In this document: positions 17,201-26,198 of the stretch, one piece after another | How positions within the stretch are numbered: the first letter of the stretch is position 1 | Layout of the letters: the number at the start of each line of letters is the position of its first letter | NCBI GenBank assembly: GCA_035544215.1 | Contig: DATKHY010000007.1 | Location: forward strand, 1-64,000 | Length of the DNA: 64,000 nt | Source: Candidatus Binatia bacterium | GTDB taxonomy: Bacteria; Vulcanimicrobiota; Vulcanimicrobiia; Vulcanimicrobiales; Vulcanimicrobiaceae | Direction: 5' to 3' | The notes under the pieces: model-generated | Databases searched by the model: none | What the model was told of the DNA's origin: nothing | What the model saw: the letters and a program-made list of their open reading frames with translations, nothing else | Made by a program: the position numbers and the translations under genes

Positions 17201-20200
17201 TCGCAGAGCGGCCTACGCAGTAGATCCTAACGAATACGAAGGCTTGACCGTAAAGCCGGTGACGCATACGCCGACGCTGTTCACGCAGGAAACGTGGGCG
17301 CTCGCGCGTAAGATGTGGGACGAAGCGCTTTCAATCGGCGAAATAGCCGGCTATCGCAATGCGCAGGTGTCCGTAACCGCACCTACCGGTACCATAGGGC
17401 TCGTGATGGATTGCGATACGACCGGTATCGAGCCGGACTTCGCGCTCGTCAAATTTAAGAAGCTCGCTGGCGGCGGATACTTCAAGATTGTCAATCAATC
17501 CGTCGATGCCGCGCTGCATAAGCTCGGCTACTCGCAAGAACAGATTGATGCCATTGAAACGTACGCGAAGGGTACCGGAACGCTTGACGAGGCGCCACAC
17601 GTCAATCGGGCGACCCTAAAGGCCAAAGGCTTCGACGACGATGCACTCGCGCGCGTCGAGGCCGCGCTGCCAACGGCCTTCGAGCTACCGTTCGTGTTCA
17701 ACAAGTTCGTGTTAGGCGAGGACTTCTGCAAGGAAAAACTGGGGCTCACAGACGAGCAGCTAAACGACTGGCACTTCTCGATCCTCCGCGACGGGCTCGG
17801 TTTCAGTCCGCGTCAGGTCGAAGAGGCGTCCGCGCAAATCTGCGGACGCATGACCGTCGAGGGTGCGCCCGATCTCAAGGACGAGCATCTCGCGGTCTTC
17901 GACTGCGCGACGCCGTGCGGCAGGTACGGCACGCGGTACATCCGCCCACTCGCACACGTCGACATGATGGCGGCCGCTCAGCCATGGGTCTCGGGCGCAA
18001 TCTCGAAGTGCGTTGTCGGGAACTCGTTGCTCACTACGCACAACGGACTTGTGCGCATCGCGTCAATGTACCGAGGGGAAGCCGAGGACACCTTTAGGTC
18101 GCACGAGATACAGGTCGCCTCGCTTAACGGCGCCCAGGCAACCGATGCGTTCTACTATGGTGGGAAGCGCGCCGTTCGGGAGGTACGGCTCCGTTCCGGT
18201 CACCGGATCGTTGGCACACCGAATCACCGCGTGTTGACCTGTGGCGACGCCGGTCCTGCGTGGCGCTCTTTATCCGAAATCCAGCCGGGCGAACACGTCG
18301 CCGTCAAGTATGGCGACGATATGTGGTCGCAGGAGCCAGCGCGCTTTATCGACTTTCAGCCATCGCGTCCCTATGGGTCGCAGAAGCCCCTGATAGTGCC
18401 GGGCGAAATGAGCTCTGATCTCGCGTTCCTTCTAGGTGCGTATGCCGCCGAGGGGCACACCTGTCGCTCAACCTACACACTTAGCATTGCTAACTCGGTT
18501 GAGGTGGTTCTACAGCGAGTCCTCGACTGTGCTCGCTCGACCTTTGGCATAGAGGGTAAGATCGTACGTCAGCCGGAGAAATGTCCCAGCGTAGTATTCG
18601 CGTCCAAAACGTTGGTTGAGTTCTTCGAGTACCTTGGATCCGGGTCGCGCGCTCGAAACAAGCGTATTCCCGACCACGTCCTGCGGTCGACCCGCGAACA
18701 CGTCCTCGCGTTCCTCAGCGGTTTGTCACTCGATGCGTACGTTACCACGGGAGGCATGCGCAAGTGGGCCATCTGCCTTGACTCTCCGTCGCTCCTCGAC
18801 GATCTCCAGGCTGTACTCACCAATCTCGGTATCGTTCACAGCCGTATTGAAAAATATAATAAAGACTACGACAAGACTTACGGAGAGGTTTACGCGGGCG
18901 GCCGGCAAGCGCAGAAGCTGCTGGCGCTGATACGGTTTCCCGAGCCCCTCAAGCTGGCCCGGTCTTGGGAGCTGCTCACTAAAGAGTTCGCGCAAAGCTC
19001 GGCTGACGTTATTCCAGGTATAAGCGGACGGAGTCTTTACGAGATGATCCCCAAAGCTCACGGGGGTCGAAGCGTTTCCGGAACGCGAATCCGTAGCAAT
19101 CACGGATACCTGCTCGACTCACGTACGAAACACGTTTCGTGGGAAACCGTCCGTAAACTCGGAGAGCAGATGGAACTTCCTGAGTGGCTCGATGACATCG
19201 TCGGTGACCACCTGCACTTCAGCCCTGTAGAACATGTTGCCGATGCCGGAACACAGGATGTTTACGACATCTCCGTACCGGTCACGCATGCGTTCGTAGG
19301 GAACGGCATCGTAAACCACAACACTATCAACTTTCCACAAACTGCCACGATCGCCGACGTCAAAGAGGCTTACCGGTATTCGTGGGAGCGCATGATCAAG
19401 GCGGTCGCGCTCTATCGCGATGGATCGAAGCTCTCGCAGCCGCTCGCCGCGAGCTACGACTTCGGCGGCGACACCGGCGAGGAGGAATCGGCTGCCGCGG
19501 CGACACCGCAGCCCTTCGTGCAACCGCTCCAGATCGCCGAAAAGATCGTCTACCGCTACATCGCCAAGCGCCGCTCCATGCCCCAGCGCCGCAGCGGCTA
19601 CACGCAGAAGGCCACGATCTCGGGCCATAAGGTCTACCTGCGCACCGGCGAGTACGAGGGCGGCCAGCTCGGCGAGATCTTCATCGACATGCACAAGGAG
19701 GGCGCGGCCTTCCGCTCGTTGATGAACAACTTCGCGATCGCGATCTCGCTGGGCTTGCAACACGGCGTGCCGCTCGAGGAGTTCGTCGAAGCGTTCACGT
19801 TCACACGCTTCGAGCCCAACGGGCCGGTGATCGGACACGACCACATCAAGATGGCGACGTCGATCCTCGACTACATCTTCCGCGAGCTCGCCGTCAGCTA
19901 TCTCGGCCGCTACGACCTCGCGCACGTGCAGCCGTCAATGCAGATGGACGCGATGGGTCCGGAGGCGCAAGAGGAGTACGTCGCCGAGGAAGAGGGCGAT
20001 GTGCGCGTGACGCCTGCAGGAGTCGCGGAGAAACTGCATCCGGTCAGCACGCATCTGCATCCGGGTCAGGAGACGCCGACATCACAACCGATGGCGAGCG
20101 CTGCTGCCGTAACGGAGCCGCCTCCCTCGCCGGTCTCCCGCACCAGCAACGGCACCGCGACGGCGACGCTGGTGAGAACGCAAGCCATCAACGCGTCGAA

Positions 20201-20312
20201 GGCCAAGGGCTACACGGGCAACGCGTGCTCCGAGTGCGGGCAGCTCACGATGGTCCGCAACGGCGCGTGCGAAAAATGCGACTCGTGCGGCGCGACGTCG
20301 GGCTGCAGTTAG
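14298..20312 (+). CDS. nrdJ: Adenosylcobalamin-dependent (class II) ribonucleoside-diphosphate reductase with two inteins
   Basis: Reduces ribonucleotides to deoxyribonucleotides using an AdoCbl-derived thiyl radical, without oxygen or an NrdB partner. The start is the ATG at 14298, with GAGGAG 7 nt upstream. The precursor is 2004 aa. Removing inteins of 356 and 438 aa leaves 1210 aa (197 + 684 + 329). The extein shows QVSA joined to CFILGIEDD (the redox cysteine), [19 protein letters not shown] (the radical cysteine region) and AISK joined to TINFPQTA. Its C-terminal tail has cysteine pairs CSECG and CEKCDSCG that may shuttle electrons. The extein between the inteins looks less GC-rich than its flanks. 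Upstream lie a LexA-type palindrome and a NrdR-like box. Confidence 0.95.
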   Translation: MKFTRTYSRPGEPYAGVAFEPRSSRIVNPDGSVIFEADDVLVPTTWSQVAVDVLAQKYCRKAGVPKATARVAEEGVPEWLQRSVGDGPALEAMPRDVQFGSERDARQVFNRMAGCWTYWGWKYGYFDSEADAQIYYDEMCAMLARQIGAPNSPQWFNTGLHWAYGISGPAQGHWFVDPADGTATASPDTFSHPQVSACLPHRALVSTPDGPIPIGDIVDGKMTGQLVFDAHGVTRVVATRANGVKPVFRINLSNGNFIEATAEHLILTRADRMKSSAWKRVDELAVDDRVVEKTRTTILKRSASFADLAEASLAGWVQADGFVGQYDHGTNQSLTLEAMPVTDEEREHVRASSDLVLSSCHYIESTNEMPIGAVLVTRRRYYGEVLRPFVEKYELQRRSDSLRVPKFVMRLGREAVCEYLRSLFQADGCVTARGKVEFGTVSRLFADDISAMLRNLGITHAVHTYGPYDDTRKPFTKITIGLHHARQRFAEQIGFADGTKNDRLLETFLRPGKESPRERLVRITSIEPIGSLPVYDIQTESGTFLTRNVVVHNCFILGIEDDLVNEGGIFDGVIREARIFKGGSGSGANFSKLRAAGEKLTGGGTSSGLMSFLKVFDRAAGAIKSGGTTRRAAKMVVLNADHPDIEEFVNWKVREERKVADLVIGARVFERHLNAVISAAHDTRVPEHARLDPALNASLRHAIRDALTAGVPSGATQNALDYARQGYTRLEVEQYDTSWDSEAYLTVSGQNSNNSVRLDNAFFQAIDRDDDWLLTARTTGDVVKRIKARDLWEQIAVAAWQCADPGLQFDDTIQEWHTCSNDERINATNPCSEYVFVDDSACNLASANLVKFLNNDGNFDATRFADAVRMWTTTLEISVAMGQMPSKRIAEKNHGYRTLGLGYANLGTLLMRMGLPYDSEESFGWCGAINALLTGMAYRTSAEIAQKLGAFARYEANREPMLRVIRNHRRAAYAVDPNEYEGLTVKPVTHTPTLFTQETWALARKMWDEALSIGEIAGYRNAQVSVTAPTGTIGLVMDCDTTGIEPDFALVKFKKLAGGGYFKIVNQSVDAALHKLGYSQEQIDAIETYAKGTGTLDEAPHVNRATLKAKGFDDDALARVEAALPTAFELPFVFNKFVLGEDFCKEKLGLTDEQLNDWHFSILRDGLGFSPRQVEEASAQICGRMTVEGAPDLKDEHLAVFDCATPCGRYGTRYIRPLAHVDMMAAAQPWVSGAISKCVVGNSLLTTHNGLVRIASMYRGEAEDTFRSHEIQVASLNGAQATDAFYYGGKRAVREVRLRSGHRIVGTPNHRVLTCGDAGPAWRSLSEIQPGEHVAVKYGDDMWSQEPARFIDFQPSRPYGSQKPLIVPGEMSSDLAFLLGAYAAEGHTCRSTYTLSIANSVEVVLQRVLDCARSTFGIEGKIVRQPEKCPSVVFASKTLVEFFEYLGSGSRARNKRIPDHVLRSTREHVLAFLSGLSLDAYVTTGGMRKWAICLDSPSLLDDLQAVLTNLGIVHSRIEKYNKDYDKTYGEVYAGGRQAQKLLALIRFPEPLKLARSWELLTKEFAQSSADVIPGISGRSLYEMIPKAHGGRSVSGTRIRSNHGYLLDSRTKHVSWETVRKLGEQMELPEWLDDIVGDHLHFSPVEHVADAGTQDVYDISVPVTHAFVGNGIVNHNTINFPQTATIADVKEAYRYSWERMIKAVALYRDGSKLSQPLAASYDFGGDTGEEESAAAATPQPFVQPLQIAEKIVYRYIAKRRSMPQRRSGYTQKATISGHKVYLRTGEYEGGQLGEIFIDMHKEGAAFRSLMNNFAIAISLGLQHGVPLEEFVEAFTFTRFEPNGPVIGHDHIKMATSILDYIFRELAVSYLGRYDLAHVQPSMQMDAMGPEAQEEYVAEEEGDVRVTPAGVAEKLHPVSTHLHPGQETPTSQPMASAAAVTEPPPSPVSRTSNGTATATLVRTQAINASKAKGYTGNACSECGQLTMVRNGACEKCDSCGATSGCS
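14889..15956 (+). mobile_element. Intein 1 of NrdJ (LAGLIDADG, 356 aa)
   Basis: The intein begins at Cys ([19 protein letters not shown], block A) and ends VVVHN, followed by extein Cys+1. Block B is the region around [13 protein letters not shown], with the usual T-x-x-H. Two endonuclease helices are visible, [14 protein letters not shown] and [13 protein letters not shown], both keeping the catalytic Asp-Gly, so homing activity may survive. It is inserted directly before the active-site redox cysteine of the reductase, which serves as the +1 splicing nucleophile. Splicing is therefore essential for enzyme activity. Confidence 0.92.
18009..19322 (+). mobile_element. Intein 2 of NrdJ (LAGLIDADG-type, 438 aa)
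   Basis: The intein begins [20 protein letters not shown] and ends [10 protein letters not shown] before extein Thr+1 in AISK/TINFP, the conserved substrate-loop motif. Block B is [13 protein letters not shown]. The endonuclease region has a first helix [12 protein letters not shown] (Glu in place of Asp). The second helix, [12 protein letters not shown], lacks the Asp-Gly pair, so the nuclease may be decaying while splicing elements look intact. The middle contains AT-richer stretches (around 18841-18870) unlike the host genome, consistent with horizontal origin. Confidence 0.92.
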
Positions 20313-20375
20313 ACAGTTGATAGCTAAAGGGAGACCGCACAAGGGTTTTTGAACTCGCAGGCGCGATAACGCGGA

Positions 20376-23300
20376 ATGAAGCGTCTTCTTCCTTCCGTCA
20401 TCGTTGCCGCGCTCCTCATCGCCGCGCTCGGCGCCGGCGCCGCCAACTCCTCATCGCCCGCGGCGCAGCTCATGAGCAAGCTCAAGTGGCGCAGCATCGG
20501 CCCGTACATCGGAGGCCGCGTCGTCGCGATCGCGGGCGTGCCGAGCCAGCAGGACCTGTTCTACATGGGCGGCGTCCAGGGCGGAATTTGGAAGAGTACC
20601 AACTACGGATTGAGCTGGACGAACATCAGCGACGGTAAGATTCCCGGCGTCGCCGATCCGATCGGCGCCCTCGCGGTCGCGCCCTCCAACCCGAAGGTCA
20701 TCTACGCCGGGACCGGCGAGGCCGACATCCGCAGCGACTTCGATACCGGCGACGGCATGTACAAGTCGACCGACGCCGGGAAGACCTGGTCGTACGCCGG
20801 ACTGCGCGACACTCACATGATCGCGCGGATCATCGTGGACCCGCGCAACGCCAACGTCGCCTACGCCGCGTCGATGGGCCACGTCTTCAAGCCCAACCCC
20901 GAACGCGGCGTCTTTAAGACGACCGACGGCGGCCGTAGCTGGAACAAAGTGCTCTTCGTGGACGAGCGGACCGGCGGCGTCGACCTCGCAATTGATCCGC
21001 GCAATCCGAACACACTGTACGCCGCGATGTGGCAGGCCCAGCGCGTGCCGTGGAAGCTGAACGACGGCGGGCCTGGCAGCGCGCTCTACAAGACGACCGA
21101 CGCCGGCGCGCACTGGACCAAGATCTCGCGTAATCCCGGCTTCGCACTCGGCGTCCTCGGAAAGATCGGCGTATCGGTCGCCGCCAGCGATCCACGGATC
21201 GTCTACGCGATCGTTCAGGCCCACCAGGGCGGCGTCTTCCGCTCGAGCGACGGCGGGGCGACGTGGCGGCGCGTCAACTCCGAAATGAAGCTGCGCCAGC
21301 GCGGCTTCTACTACATCGCCATCTTCGTGGATCCGACAAACCCGCAGGTCGCGTATGCCCCCGAGGTAGACGGCGTCTACAAGACGACCAACGGTGGAGT
21401 GAACTGGAAGCTGTTGCAAATGCCGCACGGCGACAACCACATCGTCTGGATCAACCCGCGCAATCCGAAGATCTTGCTGGTCGGAAACGACGGCGGCGCT
21501 ACCGTCTCTGTGGACGGCGGCAGCACCTGGAGCAACGAGCACAATCAGCCGACCGGACAATACTACCACGTCGCGCTCGACGACCAGTTCCCGTTTCACG
21601 TCTTCGGCGCGGCGCAAGACGAAGGTGCTTTCGAAGGGCCAAGCGCGGCCGTCGGACCAGGCATCGGACCGGGAGAGTGGTACGGCGTCGCGCTGGGCGA
21701 GAGCACGTTCGTCGCTCCGGAGCCCGGCGATCCGCACGCGACCTACGGCAGCGGCTACTACAGCTCGTTCGTGCGACTCGATCGCGTGACCGGAGACGCC
21801 AAGAACGTCAGCCCATGGCCGCGCTACATGTCCGGAGCATCGTCCGCGGAGACGAAGTATCGCTTCGGATGGACGCATCCGGTCTTTTTCTCGCCTGCGA
21901 ATCCGCGGGAGCTGCTGGTCGCGGCGCAAGTCGTCTTCTCCAGCACGGATCACGGCCAGACCTGGAAGATACTCAGCCCAGACCTCACGCGCAACGATCC
22001 CACGAGCGAAGCGGCCACGGGCGGGCCGGTGGATCTCGACCAAACCGGCGCGGAAACGTTTCCCGACATCTCGGCGCTCGCGGTCTCGCCGTTGGATGCC
22101 GACGTCCTGTGGGCCGGCTCCGCGGACGGCCTCGTGCACGTGACGACCGATCACGGCGGGCGCTGGACCGACGTCACGCCGCCGCAGCTGCCGCAGTGGG
22201 CGCAGATCACCTCGATCGAACCCTCACACACGAGCAAGTCGACGGCCTATCTGACCGCCTCGCGCTTCATGTGGGACGACTACCACCCCTACGTCTACGA
22301 GACGACCGACTACGGCGCGCATTGGATGGCCCTGACCAGCGGCTTACCGTCGGATCAATACGCCCTGGTGGTGCGGCAGGATCCGCGCGAGCCGCGCCTG
22401 CTCTTCGCCGGGACGCGCAGCACGGTCTACGTTAGCCTCGACGGCGGCGGTCAGTGGCAGCCGATCACGCTCAACCTGCCCGGCGTCCAGGTGCGCGACC
22501 TCGCGATCGACGCTCGCGAGGGCGAGCTCGTCGCAGCGACGCACGGCCGCGCGTTTTGGATCCTCGACGACCTTTCGCTGCTCGAACAGCTCGCGCAGCA
22601 GACGTCCTACTCGGTCGCTACGACGCAGCTCTTCGCGCCGGAAACCGCGTGGCTGAGCAACGCTTACGGTGGCCCGCCCTTCTCGATTCCCAACTTCGGC
22701 GACAATCCGGACTATGGCGCGGTGGTCTTCTTCAACCTGCCGAAATCGTACAACGGCCGCACGCCGCTGACGCTGACGTTCTTGGACGGCAACGGCGCCA
22801 CCGTCCGAAGCTTCACGCTGCATCTGAAGGCCAAGCACGAGCAGAAGCTCACGCCCGAGCAGGAGGCGAATCTCGACGCGAATCAGTCGCGGGCACGCGA
22901 CGTCGATCGCTTGACGGCGGTCGAGCCCGGCATCAATCGTTTTCTGTGGGACATGCGCTACACGCCGGCCTACGACGTGCCGGGGTTCCGCATCACGCAG
23001 ACGGACGACTTCCCCGACGCCGGAGACGGCCCGACGATTGTCCCCGGCAAGTATACGGCCGTGCTGCAGTACGGCACGACGCAGCTTCGCGCCCCGTTCG
23101 AGGTGCGCCTCGACCCGCGGCTGCATCCGGCGCCCGGCGATCTGCAGGCCCGGCTCGCGCTCGAGATGCAGATTCTGGGCGCGATCGACCGTTTGGATAG
23201 ATCGATCGCCGCGGCGCTGAGCGCAGGCTCGAAAGCGCCGGCCGCGCAGCGCCTCCAAATCGATGCGCAGATCGCGAACGTGGTCATGCTCCAGATGAAC

Positions 23301-23477
23301 TCGAGCGAAGCCAACTTGCTGCACGAGACGAAGGTGCGCGAGCAGCTCGGTTTCTTGATGGGCTCACTCGAGGGCGCCTATCAGCGTCCGACGGCGGCCG
23401 AGTACACCACGTTCAAGGAACTCGACGCGGAGGCGTCCGCGGGCGAAGCACGTCTACAGACGCTGACGGCGCGCTAA
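20376..23477 (+). CDS. Exported BNR/sortilin-like beta-propeller protein
   Basis: A 1033-aa protein with a clear signal peptide (KRLLPSVIVAALLIAALGAG). It is followed by many BNR-type blades of the form G-x-Y-K-S-T-D-A-G-K-T-W, spaced as in Vps10/sortilin-like propellers, and a non-repetitive C-terminal region from about residue 790. No sialidase catalytic set is evident, so the annotation glycosyl hydrolase often given to such proteins would be unsupported. It probably acts extracytoplasmically in binding. It lies 63 bp after nrdJ and is convergent with the selenium-binding protein gene. Confidence 0.82.
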   Translation: MKRLLPSVIVAALLIAALGAGAANSSSPAAQLMSKLKWRSIGPYIGGRVVAIAGVPSQQDLFYMGGVQGGIWKSTNYGLSWTNISDGKIPGVADPIGALAVAPSNPKVIYAGTGEADIRSDFDTGDGMYKSTDAGKTWSYAGLRDTHMIARIIVDPRNANVAYAASMGHVFKPNPERGVFKTTDGGRSWNKVLFVDERTGGVDLAIDPRNPNTLYAAMWQAQRVPWKLNDGGPGSALYKTTDAGAHWTKISRNPGFALGVLGKIGVSVAASDPRIVYAIVQAHQGGVFRSSDGGATWRRVNSEMKLRQRGFYYIAIFVDPTNPQVAYAPEVDGVYKTTNGGVNWKLLQMPHGDNHIVWINPRNPKILLVGNDGGATVSVDGGSTWSNEHNQPTGQYYHVALDDQFPFHVFGAAQDEGAFEGPSAAVGPGIGPGEWYGVALGESTFVAPEPGDPHATYGSGYYSSFVRLDRVTGDAKNVSPWPRYMSGASSAETKYRFGWTHPVFFSPANPRELLVAAQVVFSSTDHGQTWKILSPDLTRNDPTSEAATGGPVDLDQTGAETFPDISALAVSPLDADVLWAGSADGLVHVTTDHGGRWTDVTPPQLPQWAQITSIEPSHTSKSTAYLTASRFMWDDYHPYVYETTDYGAHWMALTSGLPSDQYALVVRQDPREPRLLFAGTRSTVYVSLDGGGQWQPITLNLPGVQVRDLAIDAREGELVAATHGRAFWILDDLSLLEQLAQQTSYSVATTQLFAPETAWLSNAYGGPPFSIPNFGDNPDYGAVVFFNLPKSYNGRTPLTLTFLDGNGATVRSFTLHLKAKHEQKLTPEQEANLDANQSRARDVDRLTAVEPGINRFLWDMRYTPAYDVPGFRITQTDDFPDAGDGPTIVPGKYTAVLQYGTTQLRAPFEVRLDPRLHPAPGDLQARLALEMQILGAIDRLDRSIAAALSAGSKAPAAQRLQIDAQIANVVMLQMNSSEANLLHETKVREQLGFLMGSLEGAYQRPTAAEYTTFKELDAEASAGEARLQTLTAR

Positions 23478-23487
23478 CGGCGCCGCT

Positions 23488-24891
23488 TTAGGAATAGCAG
23501 TAGGAGTCGGAGGAAGCGTCTCCGCCCTGCAAGCGAACTTGGTGCGCGCGGTGATCGCCATCGAATTCGACGAAGAATTTCGGATCGAAGGCAATCGCCC
23601 CGTCAGCGCCCACGTCGAGCTTCACCATCCAGTTGCCGACGCCGTCGGGATAGAATTGATCGTCCCACGCCCGATAGAGCGAGTTGGTAAAGTAGACGCG
23701 CTTTCCATCGCGGCTGATCTCGACCATCTGCGGGCCGCCCGCGAGCGAGCGCGAGGGATCCTTGGGGTGCGGCGCCCGGCGCGCGATGCCGCCGATGTGC
23801 ACCGATCCGACGAGCTTTGGGTGAAATGGATCGCTCACGTCGTACTGCCGCATCTCGCCGGTTCCCCAGCACGACGCGTAGAGATAACGATCGTCGAGCG
23901 ACAGATCGATGTCGCTGAGCAGCGGCGGCACCGCAGAGAAGCCCTTGAGCATGTCCGGCAGCTGCGCGGGCTCGGCCGGCTCGGCCGGAATCTCGATCAC
24001 CTTCTCCACCTTCCACTCGCCCTCGCTGCGATGCCAGAGCCAGATCGAGCTCGACAAATCTTTGAGCGACACTACGACGCCGACGAAGCCCCAAGCGTTC
24101 GCCGGATCGTGCGACGGCCGCAGCTCGAGCACCATCTGCTGCTCGGCGCCGAGATCGACGGTCTGCGCGTGCCGCCTGGTCCTCAGATTCCAGAAATGCA
24201 GCTCGTGCCCATACTTTCCCGCGAGCAACAAATTCGGGTCGAGGCCGCCTTCGATCATCTTCGGCGTGCCCCACTCACTTGTTACCATCGCGTCCTGCGT
24301 CAGGTGCCACCAGAAGTCGTAGGCCAAGTATTGCGGTCCGCGATCGACCTCCCACGGCCCGATGACGTCGAACGTGTCGCAGTCCAGCATGAAGATTCCG
24401 CCGGGGCCGTCGCCCGCGGCGTTACCTAGGGCGCTGACGTAGATGGCGTCCGGACCGCAGTGCACCGTGTGGGGCCGCGTGTAGCCCGTGCGCTCGACGA
24501 TCTCTTGGGGTTCGATGACGCGCACGATGCGCGGATGCGCCGGATCGGGCTTGGTGTCGATGACGTGGATGCGCGTCGACCGCAGGCCCGGCACGATGAG
24601 GTAGCGCCGTTCGACGTGCGGACGCGGCGCGAACGGACACAGCGCCGCGCTGCAGGCGTTCCACCCGAAGTGATGCAGCTCGTCGCCGGTATTCGGCAGC
24701 TCGACGCGCCCGATCTCGCCGGCAAAGCTCGCCGAAGAAGGGTCGGCATCCACGACCGCGAGCGCGTCCGGGCGAGCGTTTCCCGAGGCGCTGAGCAGCG
24801 CGACGTAGGCGACCGTTTCGGGCGGCGCCTTCATGGCGTCTTTGGCAGAGGCGTAGAAGGTGGGATCCGGTTTCAGCAGCATGGCACGCAC
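23488..24891 (-). CDS. Selenium-binding protein 1 family / methanethiol oxidase-like
   Basis: A 467-aa protein matching the SBP56 family along its length: an early DELHHFGWNACSA, RPHTVHCGPDAIYVSALG, LTQDAMVTSEWGTP, DIDLSLDDRYLYASCWGTGE and a C-terminal DGDHRAHQVRLQGGDASSD. Characterised members oxidise methanethiol to formaldehyde, sulfide and peroxide using copper. Conserved His and Cys residues are present, but activity is inferred. No export signal is visible. The gene is 25 nt downstream of a membrane protein gene on the same strand, suggesting an operon. Confidence 0.88.
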   Translation of the reverse strand: MRAMLLKPDPTFYASAKDAMKAPPETVAYVALLSASGNARPDALAVVDADPSSASFAGEIGRVELPNTGDELHHFGWNACSAALCPFAPRPHVERRYLIVPGLRSTRIHVIDTKPDPAHPRIVRVIEPQEIVERTGYTRPHTVHCGPDAIYVSALGNAAGDGPGGIFMLDCDTFDVIGPWEVDRGPQYLAYDFWWHLTQDAMVTSEWGTPKMIEGGLDPNLLLAGKYGHELHFWNLRTRRHAQTVDLGAEQQMVLELRPSHDPANAWGFVGVVVSLKDLSSSIWLWHRSEGEWKVEKVIEIPAEPAEPAQLPDMLKGFSAVPPLLSDIDLSLDDRYLYASCWGTGEMRQYDVSDPFHPKLVGSVHIGGIARRAPHPKDPSRSLAGGPQMVEISRDGKRVYFTNSLYRAWDDQFYPDGVGNWMVKLDVGADGAIAFDPKFFVEFDGDHRAHQVRLQGGDASSDSYCYS

Positions 24892-24916
24892 CTTTCGCTA
24901 ACGAGGACTGCCGTTG

Positions 24917-25522
24917 TTACACAAAGGCGGCGATGATCCCCGTAACGATCAATGCGATTGCCCAGATGACGTCCACGTTCAACCAGGCCGTGCGCAAGAA
25001 GCTTACCCCGATCTTCGCGTACACCACGAGCGCGATCGCCGTCATCGTTGCGAGATAGCCCAGCGTGTGCACGGCCATCATCGCCGCGCCCGTGGCGTAG
25101 GGCGTGCCGGACGGCGCCGCAGCCACGAAGGGCACGAGCATGAGACCGGCGCCGTGCGCGCTGGACATGAGGAATCCCCACAACAGCAGCCCCCAAAAAC
25201 CGACGCGCATTCCCACCCAGCGGGGATGGCGCACCCGAATCAATCGATAGGCGCCGAACGCGAGGAGCACTCCCGCGGCGACCCAGTGCACGATCGCACG
25301 CGGGAGCTCCACCGCCACGACCACCGCCACCAGCACGATCGCCGCGACCGATGCGATGTGCCCGAGCGCGAGCGGCACGATCGCGCGAAGCACCGCCGCG
25401 ATGCGCCCTTCCTGCAGCCCGAGCGCCACCGCAAACAGCCATCCCATTCCTGGATTGAGCCCGTGGTAGCAGCCAAGAAGAAACAGCGCGGTCCACGCGA
25501 AATGACCGCCCATCTCGCCCAT
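24917..25522 (-). CDS. Polytopic membrane protein with HGLNPGMGW motif
   Basis: A 201-aa protein with about five or six hydrophobic helices. The N-terminal motif CYHGLNPGMGWLFAVALGLQE and a later SSAHGAGLMLVPF place conserved histidines near membrane segments. The layout is reminiscent of NicO/UreH-type metal or small-molecule transporters, but I cannot assign a substrate. Operon context with the selenium-binding protein gene suggests a role linked to its metal cofactor or its substrate. It is divergent from the lipoprotein gene at 25541 across 18 bp. Confidence 0.65.
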   Translation of the reverse strand: MGEMGGHFAWTALFLLGCYHGLNPGMGWLFAVALGLQEGRIAAVLRAIVPLALGHIASVAAIVLVAVVVAVELPRAIVHWVAAGVLLAFGAYRLIRVRHPRWVGMRVGFWGLLLWGFLMSSAHGAGLMLVPFVAAAPSGTPYATGAAMMAVHTLGYLATMTAIALVVYAKIGVSFLRTAWLNVDVIWAIALIVTGIIAAFV

Positions 25523-25540
25523 CAGCTTGGAGGTTTTTCG

Positions 25541-26188
25541 ATGCCCTTCGGCCGTCTTTTGTTGCGCATCGCGTTCTGCGCGTTACCCGCCTCCGCCTTA
25601 GCCGCCTGCTCGACGCACGCAGCCGCGCCGCTCCCGTCGACGGTGTTCGCGCCGCCGGCCGGCGTTCTGCCCGATACGGGGCCGCCGGCCTGCAAGGGCC
25701 AGACGACGAAGAAGGACTACGCTTCGTTGACCGTCACGCTCTCCACTAAGGGCGGCTCGTTCTGCATTCCCGCATACGGCGGGTTCGGCGGCAGCGTCAA
25801 GTACCCGGGCGCCAACCCGTCGGTGAAGCTCAACCTGATCAGCAGCACGAAAGACTACAATCATCTTCCGCAGCTCGGCCGAGGCACGGCCATCTTCTAC
25901 TTGCAGCTGGCGCTGTCAGGCGGGACGAGTTTCGCGCCGAAAGTTCAGGCCGGCGGCGGTTTGACCGCCAAGAAGATCGTGCCGGGAGAGCCGTACACGG
26001 CGTACGGGCAGGCCACGATCTCGGGATTCACGTTTTCCTTCGGCCCGTGCTACTCGGTCGCCAAGAAGGGCAAGTACGGCGGCGTCATAGGAGGCATCGG
26101 GACGCTGCTTAAGGGGCAGACGATTTTTGCCGCCGCGAGCGGCGTGATCGAGCTCTACTCCGGTAAACAGACCTCGACGAAGTGCTGA
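25541..26188 (+). CDS. Putative lipoprotein
   Basis: The start at ATG 25541 has GGAGG ten bases upstream. The 215-aa product begins with a type II signal peptide ending in the lipobox LAAC (Cys23), then a proline-rich linker. The mature part is rich in Gly, Thr and Ser and looks all-beta, with scattered cysteines. I do not recognise a family. It is convergent with lhr, with only 10 bp between stops, and divergent from the membrane protein at 24917-25522. Confidence 0.7.
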   Translation: MPFGRLLLRIAFCALPASALAACSTHAAAPLPSTVFAPPAGVLPDTGPPACKGQTTKKDYASLTVTLSTKGGSFCIPAYGGFGGSVKYPGANPSVKLNLISSTKDYNHLPQLGRGTAIFYLQLALSGGTSFAPKVQAGGGLTAKKIVPGEPYTAYGQATISGFTFSFGPCYSVAKKGKYGGVIGGIGTLLKGQTIFAAASGVIELYSGKQTSTKC

Positions 26189-26198
26189 CTGTGAAACC

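Noticed and set aside
20451-22154. A 567-codon open frame antisense to the BNR propeller gene
   Set aside because: It is a mirror of the real gene's codons, with Arg/Val/Ala/His-rich sequence, no start context and no recognisable fold.
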